The notes under the pieces were generated by a model. The model saw nothing but the letters and a program-made list of their open reading frames with translations. It was not told the origin of the DNA and ran no database searches. Position numbers and translations under genes: made by a program. A stretch of 64,000 bases of DNA from Leptolyngbya sp. 'hensonii' (lineage in GTDB: Bacteria > Cyanobacteriota > Cyanobacteriia > GCF-001939115): contig NZ_MQTZ01000041.1 of NCBI RefSeq assembly GCF_001939115.1, positions 312,816 through 376,815 of the forward strand, given 5' to 3'. Of the stretch, positions 36,652 through 46,175 are shown piece by piece (position 1 is the stretch's first letter; each line of letters starts with the position of its first letter).

Positions 36652-37454
36652 TTCGTGGCCACCACCGCCAGATTCCAGGCAAATCGGCGCAACAGGGGGA
36701 TTTTCTTCAGCAGTTGATCTAATTTTTCCAGCCGCAGATAGGTGGGTTCTAATCGGGCTTGCTCAGAAATAATCTTTTTCCAGTAGCGTTCCTGATTCGG
36801 ATCGACCCGCTCGATCAGATAGAACTGGCAGAAAATCAGCAGACTGGCTAGCCAGAAGGTGTCGTATTCGGTCTGGCTGAACAGGGACTGGATACGATCG
36901 ACAATACGGATATCGAGGGGTGATTCATCTTCGGTTCTGACTGCCGTTGCCATTTGCCGGTAGATATTGATGATGGGATTATGCCGCAGGGGGTCCCAGA
37001 AGCAAACTTTGCCCCCTGGCTTCACCACCCGATGCATTTCCTGCAGGGCTCTGTCTGCATCAGGCAGGTGATGGAGCAGATTGGCGGCATAGACCAGATC
37101 GAACGTGTTGTTTGGGAAGTCAATTTCCATCGCGTTGATGGTTTTCCCCTCCAGTTGTACCCCGTTAGCAGCAGCCAGCTTGAGGGTAACGTCTACCATG
37201 CCGGGAGAATAATCAGAGGCCACACAGCAGGCTCCCCGCTGACTGAAGTAAACGCTGCTTTCCCCGGCCCCACAGCCCAGATCTAGCAGGGACTTCCCCC
37301 GCAAGTCTCCGATTTTTTGCAGAATGAAGCGGTTCTCTGGGGCTGTGCAGGCTTCAAAGTAGTCTTTGACATTGATACCATCCACCTCGATCGCAGCGGC
37401 CCAGAGGTCATGAAATTGCCGCTCTCGCTCCAGTACGTCTTCTGTCATGTCCAT
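36648..37454 (-). CDS. Class I SAM-dependent methyltransferase
   Basis: A 268-residue protein. Motif I, LLDLGCGAGESSVYF (about 55-69), and the following acidic residue in ASDYSPGMVDVT bind S-adenosylmethionine. The post-motif regions FDLVYAANLLHHLPD and VVKPGGKVCFWDP follow at normal spacing (about 118-155). The C-terminal 100 residues are helical, with a hydrophobic segment (FWLASLLIFCQFYLIE), suggesting a lipid-soluble substrate or membrane contact. The target is not predictable. It is followed in the same operon by the orphan sugar permease, with ATGA overlap. Confidence 0.87.
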   Translation of the reverse strand: MDMTEDVLERERQFHDLWAAAIEVDGINVKDYFEACTAPENRFILQKIGDLRGKSLLDLGCGAGESSVYFSQRGACCVASDYSPGMVDVTLKLAAANGVQLEGKTINAMEIDFPNNTFDLVYAANLLHHLPDADRALQEMHRVVKPGGKVCFWDPLRHNPIINIYRQMATAVRTEDESPLDIRIVDRIQSLFSQTEYDTFWLASLLIFCQFYLIERVDPNQERYWKKIISEQARLEPTYLRLEKLDQLLKKIPLLRRFAWNLAVVATK

Positions 37455-37511
37455 TGATTCCGCAGCATGCTGGTCTCTTTCATTTGGTGATATCAGATTT
37501 GCAGGGCCATG

Positions 37512-38861
37512 TCATGCTTTTGGCCGCCACCCCTGTTTGACAATCTGACGGGTGCGGGCAATCACCAGGGCATCCGAGGGCACATCCTTGGTGATGGTGG
37601 ACCCAGCGGCAACTGTCACATCTTCCCCGATCGTCAGGGGAGCGACTAGGACACTGTTAGACCCGGTTTTGCTGCGATCGCCGATCGTGGTGTGGTGTTT
37701 TCTCACCCCATCATAGTTGGCCGTAATGGTACCCGCTCCAATATTGACCTGATTCCCCAGGGTGGCATCCCCCAGATAGGAGAGATGGGCCGCATTGGTG
37801 CGATCGCCCAGGGTGGCATTTTTTAACTCGACGAAATTGCCGATGCGGCAGGCCGCCCCGATGCTAGAGTGGCCGCGCAGATGGGCATAGGGACCAATCC
37901 GGCTATCTGCGGCCACCTGGCTGTCGCTGACCACCGAGAAGAGCACCGTCACCCGCTCCCCAATCTGGCTGTTTTCAATCAGACTACCGGGACCAATCCG
38001 GGAACCTGCTCCAATCACGGTCTGGCCTCGCAGGTGGGTTTGGGGTTCAATCACCACATCGGGATGTAACTGCACGGTGTCATCAATGGTGACGCTATCT
38101 GGGTCGATCAGGGTGACCCCGGCAGCCATCCAGCGATCCTTAATCCGAGTTTGCAGGATGCTGTAGGCGCTGGCCAGTTGCTTGCGATCGTTGATCCCCA
38201 GGATTTCCTGATAATCGTCCACATCCACGGCCATCACCTGACCCATATCACTGACCACATCGGTCAGGTAATATTCCTGCTGGTCATTATCGGCCCGGAG
38301 CCTGGGCAATGCTTCTGCCAGATCAGCCCAGCGGAAACAGTAGATGCCCGCATTAACCCGGTGATTCTGGCGCTGGGCCGGGGTACAGTCCCGGTCCTCC
38401 ACAATTTGCTTGAGAATATTTTGACCATCACAGAACACCCGACCATAGCCTTTAGGATTGGCCAGTTGGGCGGTGAGGATGGTGGCGGCATTCTGGTGTT
38501 GTCGGTGAGTGTCAATCAGAAGCTTTAGGGTCTGGGGGCGCAGCAGGGGCACATCCCCATTCAGCACCAGCACATCTCCTGGATATCCCTGTAAATGGGG
38601 CAGGACTTGTTGCACGGCATGGCCCGTTCCTAGCTGTTCCTGCTGTTCGACAAACTCGATCTGGGGCAAAGTCTGTAAGGTTTGCTGGACCAGTTGCCCC
38701 TGATATCCAATAATCACCAGTTGCCGATCCACCTGAATTTCTGACAGGCTGCTAATCACCCGTTCGACCAGCGATCGTCCCCCCAGGTTGTGAAGTACCT
38801 TGGGCAGGTCAGATTTCATTCTTGTTCCTTTGCCAGCCGCCAGTATTACCGCCGCTACCAT
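37512..38861 (-). CDS. glmU: Bifunctional UDP-GlcNAc pyrophosphorylase/GlcN-1-P acetyltransferase
   Basis: A 449-residue enzyme from the ATG at 38861, where [10 protein letters not shown] is the usual start; seven further codons upstream are open. The N-terminal uridylyltransferase has [17 protein letters not shown]. The C-terminal part is a left-handed beta-helix with repeated hexapeptides ([29 protein letters not shown]) carrying the acetyltransferase site. It makes UDP-GlcNAc for peptidoglycan and lipopolysaccharide. Length is normal. It is divergent from tatA across 167 bp. Confidence 0.95.
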   Translation of the reverse strand: MVAAVILAAGKGTRMKSDLPKVLHNLGGRSLVERVISSLSEIQVDRQLVIIGYQGQLVQQTLQTLPQIEFVEQQEQLGTGHAVQQVLPHLQGYPGDVLVLNGDVPLLRPQTLKLLIDTHRQHQNAATILTAQLANPKGYGRVFCDGQNILKQIVEDRDCTPAQRQNHRVNAGIYCFRWADLAEALPRLRADNDQQEYYLTDVVSDMGQVMAVDVDDYQEILGINDRKQLASAYSILQTRIKDRWMAAGVTLIDPDSVTIDDTVQLHPDVVIEPQTHLRGQTVIGAGSRIGPGSLIENSQIGERVTVLFSVVSDSQVAADSRIGPYAHLRGHSSIGAACRIGNFVELKNATLGDRTNAAHLSYLGDATLGNQVNIGAGTITANYDGVRKHHTTIGDRSKTGSNSVLVAPLTIGEDVTVAAGSTITKDVPSDALVIARTRQIVKQGWRPKA

Positions 38862-39028
38862 GACTCTGTTTCTTCCATCCAATCTTCTCCAACGGAGTAT
38901 ACCCTGTTCGGTTGTCGTATTATAGGGGCGTCCAGGTCAAAGGATGGCGATCGGGGATTTTACTGAAAAAGTTACTCCCTCAGGGCATCTGTCTGGATCA
39001 GTGATGATTTCGATGGGAGAAAGCACAT

Positions 39029-39205
39029 ATGTTTGGTTTAGGTTGGCCCGAAGTCGTGATTATTATCATCGCTGCGGTGATTATTTTTGGACCGAAAAAG
39101 ATCCCCGAGCTGGGTAATGCCCTGGGTAAAACCCTACGGGGTTTCAAGGAAGAACTGCAAAACCCAGAATCCGATCAGGAGAAATCTGACCAAGAAGAGG
39201 ATTAG
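39029..39205 (+). CDS. tatA: Twin-arginine translocase subunit TatA
   Basis: A 58-residue protein with GGGAGA about 8 nt before the ATG. It has the short N-terminal helix MFGLGWPEVVIIIIAAVIIF, the invariant hinge FGPKKIPELGNALGKTLRGF and an acidic amphipathic tail. TatA oligomerises to form the pore for folded Tat substrates; here it would serve proteins such as the PhoX-like enzyme at 13690. No tatB or tatC is next to it, as is common in cyanobacteria. Confidence 0.93.
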   Translation: MFGLGWPEVVIIIIAAVIIFGPKKIPELGNALGKTLRGFKEELQNPESDQEKSDQEED

Positions 39206-39276
39206 AGCATCGCTCCAGTCTCACCGTTTCTTCGACGTGGAGGTGATTTGGAGGATGCGTGGTGTTCTCCAACGGG

Positions 39277-39300
39277 GGGCAGGGGGCCAGACCCCTGCCC
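39277..39300. terminator. GC-rich hairpin between tatA and ugd
   Basis: GGGCAGGGG (39277-39285) pairs exactly with CCCCTGCCC (39292-39300) around loop GCCAGA. It lies between convergent genes and belongs to the same GCAGGGGG family as the hairpins at 15226, 16097 and 27987. Confidence 0.7.
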
Positions 39301-39333
39301 AGTAAAACCAACATTTTAATGCTTGCCGCCCAA

Positions 39334-40725
39334 TCAGCGGCCAATGCCCACATAACGGAAACCCGCCTGCTCCAGCACTTCTTGGCTCAGGAAATTACGC
39401 CCATCAATGATGACGGCATGGCTCATGAACTGGGCCATTTTGCCGTAGTCCAGATTGCGGAACTGTTGCCAATCGGTCACCAGTACCAGGGCATCACACC
39501 CATCTGCCAGCCGTTCTGGATCCGTTTCCACCAGCACATTCGATAAGCCATGGCGAAGCCCGGTTTGAGACACGATCGGGTCATAGGCTTTAACTTTCGC
39601 TCCCAGACGGCTGAGTTGCTCGATCAGGTCCAGGGCGGGGGCATCCCGCATGTCATCGGTATCGGGCTTAAAGGTGAGGCCAAGCAGACCGATCGTTTTT
39701 CCTTTCAAAATCTTCAGGGTCTGCTGTAACTTCTCAACTGCCAGGAGCCGTTGCCGCTGGTTCACGCTCACGGCTGCTTTCAGCAACTGGGCTTCATACC
39801 CATAATCATCAGCGGTATGGATCAGAGCGGAGACATCCTTCGGGAAGCAGGAGCCCCCCCAGCCAATTCCGGCTTGCAGAAACTTGTTGCCAATTCGAGA
39901 ATCCAGACCGATCCCCTTAGCCACCTGGGTCACATCGGCACCCACCCGATCGCAAATATTGGCCACTTCATTGATAAAGCTAATCTTGGTTGCCAGGAAG
40001 GCATTGGCAGCATATTTAATCATTTCTGCCGAGCTCAGGTCCGTTAGCACCACTGGCACTGGTGGCAGGGCATGATTTTCGGCATGCTTGCGCTCCACAA
40101 TTGGGAGATAGAGTTCCTGCATCATCTCTAGGGCTCGGGGGCTGTTGCCACCCAGAACGATGCGATCGGGATTGAAGGTATCGTAAACGGCGGAACCCTC
40201 CCGCAGAAATTCCGGGTTGCTGACCACGTCAAAGTCATCTTTGATTTCGTCGATCGCATCACTCCCGGCGGTATCGCCCGCCTGAATCAGGGATTGCTGG
40301 CGCTCCCGAATCCCATCCAGAACAATCCGCCGGACCCAGTCTCCCGAGCCGATCGGCACCGTTGATTTGTTCACAATTACCTTATACCCACCGGTCAAAT
40401 GAGCGCCAATCCCTTTGGCTACGGCTTCCACATAGCGGGTATCGCTCTCACCCGTGGGCAAAGGAGGTGTGCCCACTGCAATGAAGAGAATTTCTCCATG
40501 GGCTACCCCGGCTCCCAGGTCCGTCGTAAACTCGATTTTACCGGCCTGGATCGCCGCCTGCATGATCTCGGATAGTCCCGGCTCGAAAATAGGAGATTGA
40601 CCGGCCTGCATTAATTTCACTTTTTCTTCATTGTTATCCACACAGATAACCTGGTGCCCAATGTGAGCCAGACAGGCTCCTGTAACAAGGCCGACATATC
40701 CTGTACCGATGACACAAACACGCAT
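39334..40725 (-). CDS. ugd: UDP-glucose 6-dehydrogenase
   Basis: A 463-residue enzyme that oxidises UDP-glucose to UDP-glucuronate with two NAD+. The N-terminal Rossmann fold has GTGYVGLVTGACLAHIGH, the substrate region has EFLREGSAVYDTFNPDRIV, and the catalytic Cys lies in GWGGSCFPKD near 260. The C-terminal UDP-binding domain follows, with LGLTFKPDTDDMRDAPAL. Length fits the short bacterial type. It lies just downstream of the UDP-glucuronate decarboxylase gene on the same strand, so the pair makes UDP-xylose or supplies glucuronate for polysaccharides. Confidence 0.94.
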   Translation of the reverse strand: MRVCVIGTGYVGLVTGACLAHIGHQVICVDNNEEKVKLMQAGQSPIFEPGLSEIMQAAIQAGKIEFTTDLGAGVAHGEILFIAVGTPPLPTGESDTRYVEAVAKGIGAHLTGGYKVIVNKSTVPIGSGDWVRRIVLDGIRERQQSLIQAGDTAGSDAIDEIKDDFDVVSNPEFLREGSAVYDTFNPDRIVLGGNSPRALEMMQELYLPIVERKHAENHALPPVPVVLTDLSSAEMIKYAANAFLATKISFINEVANICDRVGADVTQVAKGIGLDSRIGNKFLQAGIGWGGSCFPKDVSALIHTADDYGYEAQLLKAAVSVNQRQRLLAVEKLQQTLKILKGKTIGLLGLTFKPDTDDMRDAPALDLIEQLSRLGAKVKAYDPIVSQTGLRHGLSNVLVETDPERLADGCDALVLVTDWQQFRNLDYGKMAQFMSHAVIIDGRNFLSQEVLEQAGFRYVGIGR

Positions 40726-40802
40726 GGATGGGTCCTCTAGTTAGCGTAAATAGTAGGATGGGGTTTGTTGAAACAGCGGAAGAACTCTGGGTGAGGCTAC
40801 CC

Positions 40803-41786
40803 TCAGGGGGAAGAGGGAGCACCGATCGTATCCGCCAGCAAGGCATTACCAGATGTTTCGCCCGTAATCCGGGAGCGGAAATCTGCGATCGTGCGGGTGA
40901 GACCTTCTTTCAAGGGAACGGTGGGCTGCCACCCCAGCCAGGTTTTAGCTCGGGTGATATCGGGCTTGCGCCGACGGGGATCATCCTGGGGCAGGGGTTC
41001 GTACTTAATTTCCCCAGTGGGATTGATCATCTCTTGAATCGTTTGAGCCAGTTGCAGAATGGTGTATTCGTCAGGGTTGCCCAGGTTCACCGGTCCCGTA
41101 TGGTCACTGTTCATGAGCCGGATGAAGCCTTCCACCAGATCAGAAACATAGCAGAAGCTGCGAGTTTGTGAACCTGTGCCATAAACGGTCAGGGGATGAT
41201 TGCGGAGGGCCTGAACAATAAAATTGCTGACCACCCGACCATCGTTTTCTAACATGCGGGGACCATAGGTATTGAAGATCCGCACGACCCGAATCTGAAC
41301 ATCATTCTGGCGCATATAGTCAAAGGCCAGGGTTTCGGCGACCCGCTTACCCTCGTCATAGCAAGATCGGATGCCGATCGGATTAACATTGCCCCGGTAG
41401 TCTTCGGTTTGGGGATGGACTTCCGGATCACCATAGACTTCAGAGGTGGAGGCCAGAAAAAACCGGGCTTTGACCCGTTTCGCTAGCCCCAACATGTTCA
41501 GCGTCCCCATGACATTGGTTTTGATCGTTTTAACTGGGTTGTACTGATAATGTTGAGGAGAGGCTGGGCAAGCCAGATGATAAATCTGGTCAGCCTCCAG
41601 ACGAATTGGCTCAGTCACATCATGACGAATCAGTTCAAAGTTAGGGTTCCCCAGCCATTTGAGGATGTTGCGCTTATGGCCGGTAAAAAAATTATCCAGG
41701 CAGAGAACTTCGTGGTTCTCCGCCATCAGACGATCAATCAGATGGGAACCGATAAAGCCCGCTCCACCAGTAACTAAAATCCTCAT
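40803..41786 (-). CDS. uxs: UDP-glucuronate decarboxylase (UDP-xylose synthase)
   Basis: A 327-residue SDR enzyme starting at the ATG at 41786 (AGGAAGG upstream). It has the NAD loop [12 protein letters not shown], the HDV motif, the active-site region [14 protein letters not shown] and [15 protein letters not shown] with the catalytic Y-x3-K. The sequence [10 protein letters not shown] and the C-terminal [14 protein letters not shown] are typical of UXS. It decarboxylates UDP-glucuronate to UDP-xylose. The next gene, ugd, makes its substrate. The pair likely feeds extracellular polysaccharide or lipopolysaccharide synthesis. Confidence 0.9.
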   Translation of the reverse strand: MRILVTGGAGFIGSHLIDRLMAENHEVLCLDNFFTGHKRNILKWLGNPNFELIRHDVTEPIRLEADQIYHLACPASPQHYQYNPVKTIKTNVMGTLNMLGLAKRVKARFFLASTSEVYGDPEVHPQTEDYRGNVNPIGIRSCYDEGKRVAETLAFDYMRQNDVQIRVVRIFNTYGPRMLENDGRVVSNFIVQALRNHPLTVYGTGSQTRSFCYVSDLVEGFIRLMNSDHTGPVNLGNPDEYTILQLAQTIQEMINPTGEIKYEPLPQDDPRRRKPDITRAKTWLGWQPTVPLKEGLTRTIADFRSRITGETSGNALLADTIGAPSSP

Positions 41787-41908
41787 AACCTTCCTGTTGC
41801 AGGTGTTCAAATAGATTGGCAATCAAGATAACAGTAAATCACCGCCCCAGCTAGCTTATCCCCGAATTCAATTCCCGGCAGTAAATACTTGATAAATCCT
41901 GTGTAAAT

Positions 41909-41928
41909 TTCAAATCTTTCAATTTGAA
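41909..41928. promoter_or_regulatory. Inverted repeat upstream of uxs
   Basis: TTCAAAT (41909-41915) and ATTTGAA (41922-41928) form a perfect 7-bp dyad around CTTTCA. It lies between the minus-strand pentapeptide gene and uxs, so it could end transcription of the former or serve as an operator for uxs. It is AT-rich, with no T tract, and its role is uncertain. Confidence 0.3.
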
Positions 41929-41978
41929 GTTAAGCTATCCGATTTTTTGAGAAGTCGAATCGTGTAACCCTATATTTT

Positions 41979-42905
41979 TCAAGGATGCCTGGAGCCATCC
42001 GGCATGGTTGCTCCCGTTAACCGGGCACCGTTCAGATTGGCCTCCCAAAGATTGGCTTTACTGAGATTGGCTTTGATCAGATTGGCATTGGTTAGATTGG
42101 CCTGTTGCAGGTTGGCCATGCACAGGTCAGCCCCCTGTAAGTTAGTGTGACTCAGGTTTGCCTGACTCAGGGTCGCCTCACGCAAATCGGCCTGTTGCAG
42201 GTTAGCCCCTGGTAGATTGGCCTTATACAGGTTGGCCCCAATTAGGTTCACCCCTAACATGTTGGCTTTATACAAATTGGTGCCTACTAGATTGGCCATG
42301 CACAGGTTGGCCCGCACCAGATTGGCCATATAAAGGCTGGCCTTACTCAGATCTGCTCCAACTAGATTGGAAAGACTCAGGTCCGCCTCCCGTAAATCGG
42401 CAGATCGCAGGTTGGCTTCCCGCATATTGGCCTGACTCAGGGTAACTTCCCGTAAATCAGCCTTATACAGGTTGGCTTCCCGTAAATTCACGACATATAG
42501 GATAGCTGTGTATAAACTGGCTCCTTCTAGATTGGCCATAGCCAGGTTCGCCTTTTCCAGATTGGCCATGCATAGGTCAGCTCGACTGAGGTTAACTTCC
42601 CGCAGATCCGCCTGATAAAGATTGGCCTCCCTGAGATTACCGATGTAAAGAGTGGCTGTGTATAAGTTGGCCCCTTCCAGGTTGGCATTCCTGAGATTGG
42701 CCCCTTCCAGATTGGCCATACAGAGATCGGCTCCGCTCAAGTTAACCTGACGCAAATCTGCCTCATGCAGATCTGCTTCCCTGAGGTTTGCCATGTCAGA
42801 GGTAGCCCCATTGGCCTGCGTTGCCTGCTCAGTCTGTCTGTCCCACCATTGGTTCCAACTGGCAACGCCTTGTTCTAAAAGAGCGAGGTGTTCCTTGTTT
42901 GCCAT
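41979..42905 (-). CDS. Long pentapeptide-repeat protein
   Basis: A 308-residue protein. The N-terminal 25 residues (HLALLEQGVASWNQWW) match the N-terminus of the pentapeptide protein at 27284, so the two are paralogues. Residues about 38-300 are nearly unbroken A(D/N)LxX repeats, about 52 of them, giving a long quadrilateral beta-helix. A 50-residue block of ten pentapeptides is duplicated (residues 50-149). It has no signal peptide. The repeat surface is rich in Tyr and Met (LYTATLY, LYKANL), unlike its paralogue. Function is unknown. Confidence 0.88.
   Translation of the reverse strand: MANKEHLALLEQGVASWNQWWDRQTEQATQANGATSDMANLREADLHEADLRQVNLSGADLCMANLEGANLRNANLEGANLYTATLYIGNLREANLYQADLREVNLSRADLCMANLEKANLAMANLEGASLYTAILYVVNLREANLYKADLREVTLSQANMREANLRSADLREADLSLSNLVGADLSKASLYMANLVRANLCMANLVGTNLYKANMLGVNLIGANLYKANLPGANLQQADLREATLSQANLSHTNLQGADLCMANLQQANLTNANLIKANLSKANLWEANLNGARLTGATMPDGSRHP
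42459..42758 (-). repeat. Tandem 150-bp duplication inside the pentapeptide gene
   Basis: Residues 50-99 and 100-149 each run through DLR(Q/E)VNLS, DLCMANLE, NLEGA, LYTA and NLREANLY in the same order. The period is exactly 50 residues, or 150 bp. This is a super-repeat on top of the five-residue repeat. Confidence 0.75.
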
Positions 42906-42944
42906 CCGGGATTCTCCTTACATACCCACCAGTATTCCCAGAAT

Positions 42945-44129
42945 TCAGCTAAAATCTCGTTCCTGGTGTAACTGTAGCAGGGATCTGGCTAGGTGCTGAT
43001 ACTGATTCGGCTGGTTATAAATTTGAGCGGAAATACGGATTAGGCGGCTATGGGGAGAGGTCCAGGGAATAATGGGAACTTCAATCTGAAATTGCTCCAG
43101 AAGTATTTCATAGAGGGATTCTGGCAGGCCCTCTGGAAGGGGTAGGGTCGCCATGGCTCCGATCATTTCTGCTGGAGCAGGAAGGGGAATGGACAGGGTC
43201 TGGCTTAAAAGCTGGCGAGCCTGTAAAACCCGATCGTGGTTGCTGGCCATTAACTCTGGCCAACCTCCGGGTAGTAGAGACCCCAGAAAGCGAATCGCCT
43301 CTGGAACCGCCAGATAAGCTGTGGGATCGCCGGTACCGGTCCAATCAAACTCCAGGTGGAAGAAGGATCGATCGCGCCGGGGAGAATTGGCTCCATGACT
43401 GATGGTGAGCGGGCGCAGGGTGCCCTGGCGATCGGGGGGAACGTAGAGGAATGCGGCTCCCTTCGGTGCACAGAGCCACTTATGGCAGTTGCCTGTGTAG
43501 TACGCAGCGCCGATCGCAGATAGATTCAGGGGGATCATGCCTGGGGCATGGGCTCCATCTACCAGGGTTGGAATGCCCCGATCGGCCAGTTGTCCCACCA
43601 GTTCTGCCAGGGGAAAGATTAGAGCCGTCTGACTGGACACATGATCCACCAGGGCCAGACGGGTGCGGGAACTGGCCCTAGCCAGCACTGCTTCCACCAC
43701 CTGATCCGGATCTGCGATCGGAAAGGGCACCTCTGCTACCACTACTGTGGCCCCAGTTTGCTCCGCTACAAAATTCAGCCCATTGCGACAGGCATTGTAC
43801 TCGTGGTTTGTCGTCAATAGTTCGTCGCCGGGGCCAAATTGCGGCAACAGCGATCGCAGTACGGTGTTTACCCCTGTCGTGGCGTTAGGGACAAAAGCCA
43901 GTTCTTCTGGATCAGCTCCGACAAAAGCAGCCAGCTCACGACGGGCCTGATCCAGCAACCCTTCCCACTCTCGTCCAAAGAAGTGGAGAGGTTGTCGTTC
44001 CAGGCGATCGCGCAGCTCTTGCTGTACCTGAAGCACCGGGATTGGACAGGCTCCGAAGGAGCCATGGTTGAGAAAGGTAACTGTGGGATCAAGGGACCAA
44101 AATTTGCTCCAGGCGGTGTCATTAGTCAT
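42945..44129 (-). CDS. Class V aminotransferase (isopenicillin N epimerase-like)
   Basis: A 394-residue PLP enzyme. The N-terminus FLNHGSFGACPIPVL and NATTGVNTVLRSLL (about 82-95) match the epimerase-like branch. PLP would be bound by the Lys in CHKWLCAPKGAAFLYV (near 220), with the Asp in LVDGAHAPGMI below the ring. Members include isopenicillin N epimerase, cysteine desulfurase-like and ergothioneine pathway enzymes; this one cannot be assigned. No biosynthetic neighbours hint at a pathway. It is monocistronic on the minus strand. Confidence 0.87.
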   Translation of the reverse strand: MTNDTAWSKFWSLDPTVTFLNHGSFGACPIPVLQVQQELRDRLERQPLHFFGREWEGLLDQARRELAAFVGADPEELAFVPNATTGVNTVLRSLLPQFGPGDELLTTNHEYNACRNGLNFVAEQTGATVVVAEVPFPIADPDQVVEAVLARASSRTRLALVDHVSSQTALIFPLAELVGQLADRGIPTLVDGAHAPGMIPLNLSAIGAAYYTGNCHKWLCAPKGAAFLYVPPDRQGTLRPLTISHGANSPRRDRSFFHLEFDWTGTGDPTAYLAVPEAIRFLGSLLPGGWPELMASNHDRVLQARQLLSQTLSIPLPAPAEMIGAMATLPLPEGLPESLYEILLEQFQIEVPIIPWTSPHSRLIRISAQIYNQPNQYQHLARSLLQLHQERDFS

Positions 44130-44147
44130 TAGCCATTAGTTATTAGT
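44121..44147. repeat. Short ATTAG-type degenerate repeat
   Basis: ATTAGTCATTAGCCATTAG followed by TTATTAG forms four to five degenerate copies of a CATTAG unit in the gap between the aminotransferase and AlkB genes. Such simple repeats are common between cyanobacterial genes. No spacer structure is present. Confidence 0.6.
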
Positions 44148-44210
44148 GATTGGATTACTTCCTTTCCTTCCCTCGCGCTCAGGCTCTGCCTGGGTGCCCC
44201 AGCATGAATG

Positions 44211-44795
44211 TCAGGGTGGGTCAATGACACGGAAGGTCAAATTAATTCGGGGTGCAACCGGACGTTTGGTCTTCGGCACCTGATGTTGCCAGTCGTGCTG
44301 AGCGGAGCCTTGCATCAGAAGCAAGCTGCCGGAAGTGAGTTCCAGTTGGTGCCGCAAGCCTTTTTCACGTCGATGCCGCAATCGGAAACGGCGTGTTCCT
44401 CCTAGACTGAGGGATGCAATAACTGGATTCAGGCCCAGTTCTGGTTCATCATCGCTGTGCCAACCCATACTGTCGTTACCATCCCGGTAGAGGTTGAGCA
44501 ACACGCTATTGAAGCTGACCCCAGAGACCGCCTCTACCGTTGCCTTCAGCTTCAGTAGCAGGGGCGTCCAGGGGGCGGGCTGCATCGTAATTCGGGAGTA
44601 GGTATAGGACTTACCCGCATCCCCAACCCAGGCAGTGAGTCTGGGTTGGGGCATAGAACGACCGTATATCGTGATCCAGTCCTGCCGCCACTCGATCGTT
44701 TCGACCAGTTCGGTAAAATAGCGATCGCAATCTCCCCCATCCAGTAGGGAAGGATAGAAGCAGATATCAGCATTCAGAAGTTGGCCTGCAAACAT
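44211..44795 (-). CDS. AlkB-like 2-oxoglutarate/Fe(II) dioxygenase
   Basis: A 194-residue enzyme of the AlkB family, which repairs N-alkylated DNA or RNA bases by oxidative demethylation. The iron ligands are visible: H and D in GWHSDDEPELG (near 127) and a second His in QHDWQHQVPK (about 170). The 2-oxoglutarate-binding Arg is in PRINLTFR at the C-terminus. The catalytic start is normal. The nucleotide-flipping lid around VGDAGKSYTYS resembles ALKBH2/3-type proteins. Isolated gene between the aminotransferase and the peptidase. Confidence 0.9.
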   Translation of the reverse strand: MFAGQLLNADICFYPSLLDGGDCDRYFTELVETIEWRQDWITIYGRSMPQPRLTAWVGDAGKSYTYSRITMQPAPWTPLLLKLKATVEAVSGVSFNSVLLNLYRDGNDSMGWHSDDEPELGLNPVIASLSLGGTRRFRLRHRREKGLRHQLELTSGSLLLMQGSAQHDWQHQVPKTKRPVAPRINLTFRVIDPP

Positions 44796-44832
44796 TAACC
44801 GCTCAGGCTTAGACCCTGCTCCTCAGGTCAAT

Positions 44833-46146
44833 TCAGGGGGTTCCCGGTTTAATCACGACAATGCCATAGGCTTCAGGGGAAAGATGTTGCTGGGCAGCAA
44901 TCTGGAGATCGGTGGCGGTCAGAGCCTGGATGTGGGCAGGATAATGGAAGGCCGGAGTTAAGTCGGCAACCAGGGTCTGGTAGTAGCCGTAGAGACTGGC
45001 GCGATCGCTGGGCATTTCATTGCCGAAGACAAACCGATTGGCGACCTGGGTCTGGACACGGGAGACTTCGAGGTCACTGACGAGGTCTGTTTGTAGAGTT
45101 TGAAGATGGGTTAAAATCGCCGATTCTACTGCGGGGACGTTTTCGGCGGGAAGTTGGGCGGAGATGTAGAAAGTTCCCTGCTGGGCGTAGGTCATGTTGC
45201 TGGCGGAGATGGCTGAAACCAGACCCCGTTCTTCCCGCAAATCGCGCACCAGGCGAGCGGTTCTTCCGTATCCCAGGATGGAAGCCAGTACATCCAGGGC
45301 ATAGGTCTGGTTCAGGTTGGCTAACCCTGGTACACGCCAGGCCATAATCAGCCGCGCTTGCTGCAGGCTCTCATCCACAAATTCCTGGCGCACAACCTGG
45401 GTGAAGGCGGGTTCAGGCGCATTGTCGGGTAGTTCGAGGGTTGGCAGGGGAAGGTTGAGACGCTGGGATTGGTGGGATTGGGCTCGATCAAGACCTTCCT
45501 CCACAATTTCAATCAGGTCTGGGACAGGGAGATTGCCAACTGCTACCGCTGTCATGGCAGGGGGGCGGTACCAGGTGGCGTGAAACTCCCGCATCTGCTC
45601 AGGGGTAAGTTGGGCGATCACAGCGGCTGGGCCGAGGACAGGCCGTCGATAGGGGGATCGTTCAAAGGCGACTTCCACGGCCCGCTGAAAGGTGCGACGG
45701 CGAGGATTGTCTTCCGCCCGACGAATTTCTTCTAGTACCACCGATCGTTCCCGCTCAAAAGCGGCATCGGGAATATCTGGATTCAGCACGACATCAATTT
45801 GCAGGGGAGCCAGGTCTGCAAAGTCGTGGGGAGCAGCCGTGATATAAAAGTGGGTGTAATCCTGACTGGTGGCAGCATTGGTCATGGCACCGCGCTCTTC
45901 GACCAGGCGTTCAAACTCCCCACTTTGTAAGCGGGCTGTCCCTTTGAAAACCATGTGCTCTAGAAAGTGGGCCATCCCATTAATAGCATTTGGTTCCAGG
46001 GCAGAACCCACACCCAGCCATAAACTCAAATTAACGGCCTCAACCGGGATTTGTTCGGCAATGATGGTTAATCCACTGGCAGATTGGTGAATGGTCGGTG
46101 AATTCAGGCGGGAAAGGGAAGGGGTCTGGAGCAGGGTGGATGTCAT
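44833..46146 (-). CDS. M16 family zinc peptidase
   Basis: A 437-residue protein. The inverted zinc motif HFLEH is at H60-E63-H64, and the third ligand is one of the Glu residues at 139-140 in SVVLEEIRRAEDNP. The spacing (about 75) is normal. A C-terminal M16C domain (about 180-425) lacks its own zinc site, as is usual. There is no signal peptide. M16 enzymes cleave unfolded or signal-derived peptides, and this single-chain form could work alone or with a partner subunit. The start is 29 bp after the ion-channel stop on the same strand. Confidence 0.9.
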   Translation of the reverse strand: MTSTLLQTPSLSRLNSPTIHQSASGLTIIAEQIPVEAVNLSLWLGVGSALEPNAINGMAHFLEHMVFKGTARLQSGEFERLVEERGAMTNAATSQDYTHFYITAAPHDFADLAPLQIDVVLNPDIPDAAFERERSVVLEEIRRAEDNPRRRTFQRAVEVAFERSPYRRPVLGPAAVIAQLTPEQMREFHATWYRPPAMTAVAVGNLPVPDLIEIVEEGLDRAQSHQSQRLNLPLPTLELPDNAPEPAFTQVVRQEFVDESLQQARLIMAWRVPGLANLNQTYALDVLASILGYGRTARLVRDLREERGLVSAISASNMTYAQQGTFYISAQLPAENVPAVESAILTHLQTLQTDLVSDLEVSRVQTQVANRFVFGNEMPSDRASLYGYYQTLVADLTPAFHYPAHIQALTATDLQIAAQQHLSPEAYGIVVIKPGTP

Positions 46147-46175
46147 TCGTAAACTCTAATTTACGGTGTCTTAAT

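Noticed and set aside
44121-44147. CATTAG repeat as a possible CRISPR or origin signal
   Set aside because: The units are six bases, with no spacers, and no cas genes or replication genes are nearby.
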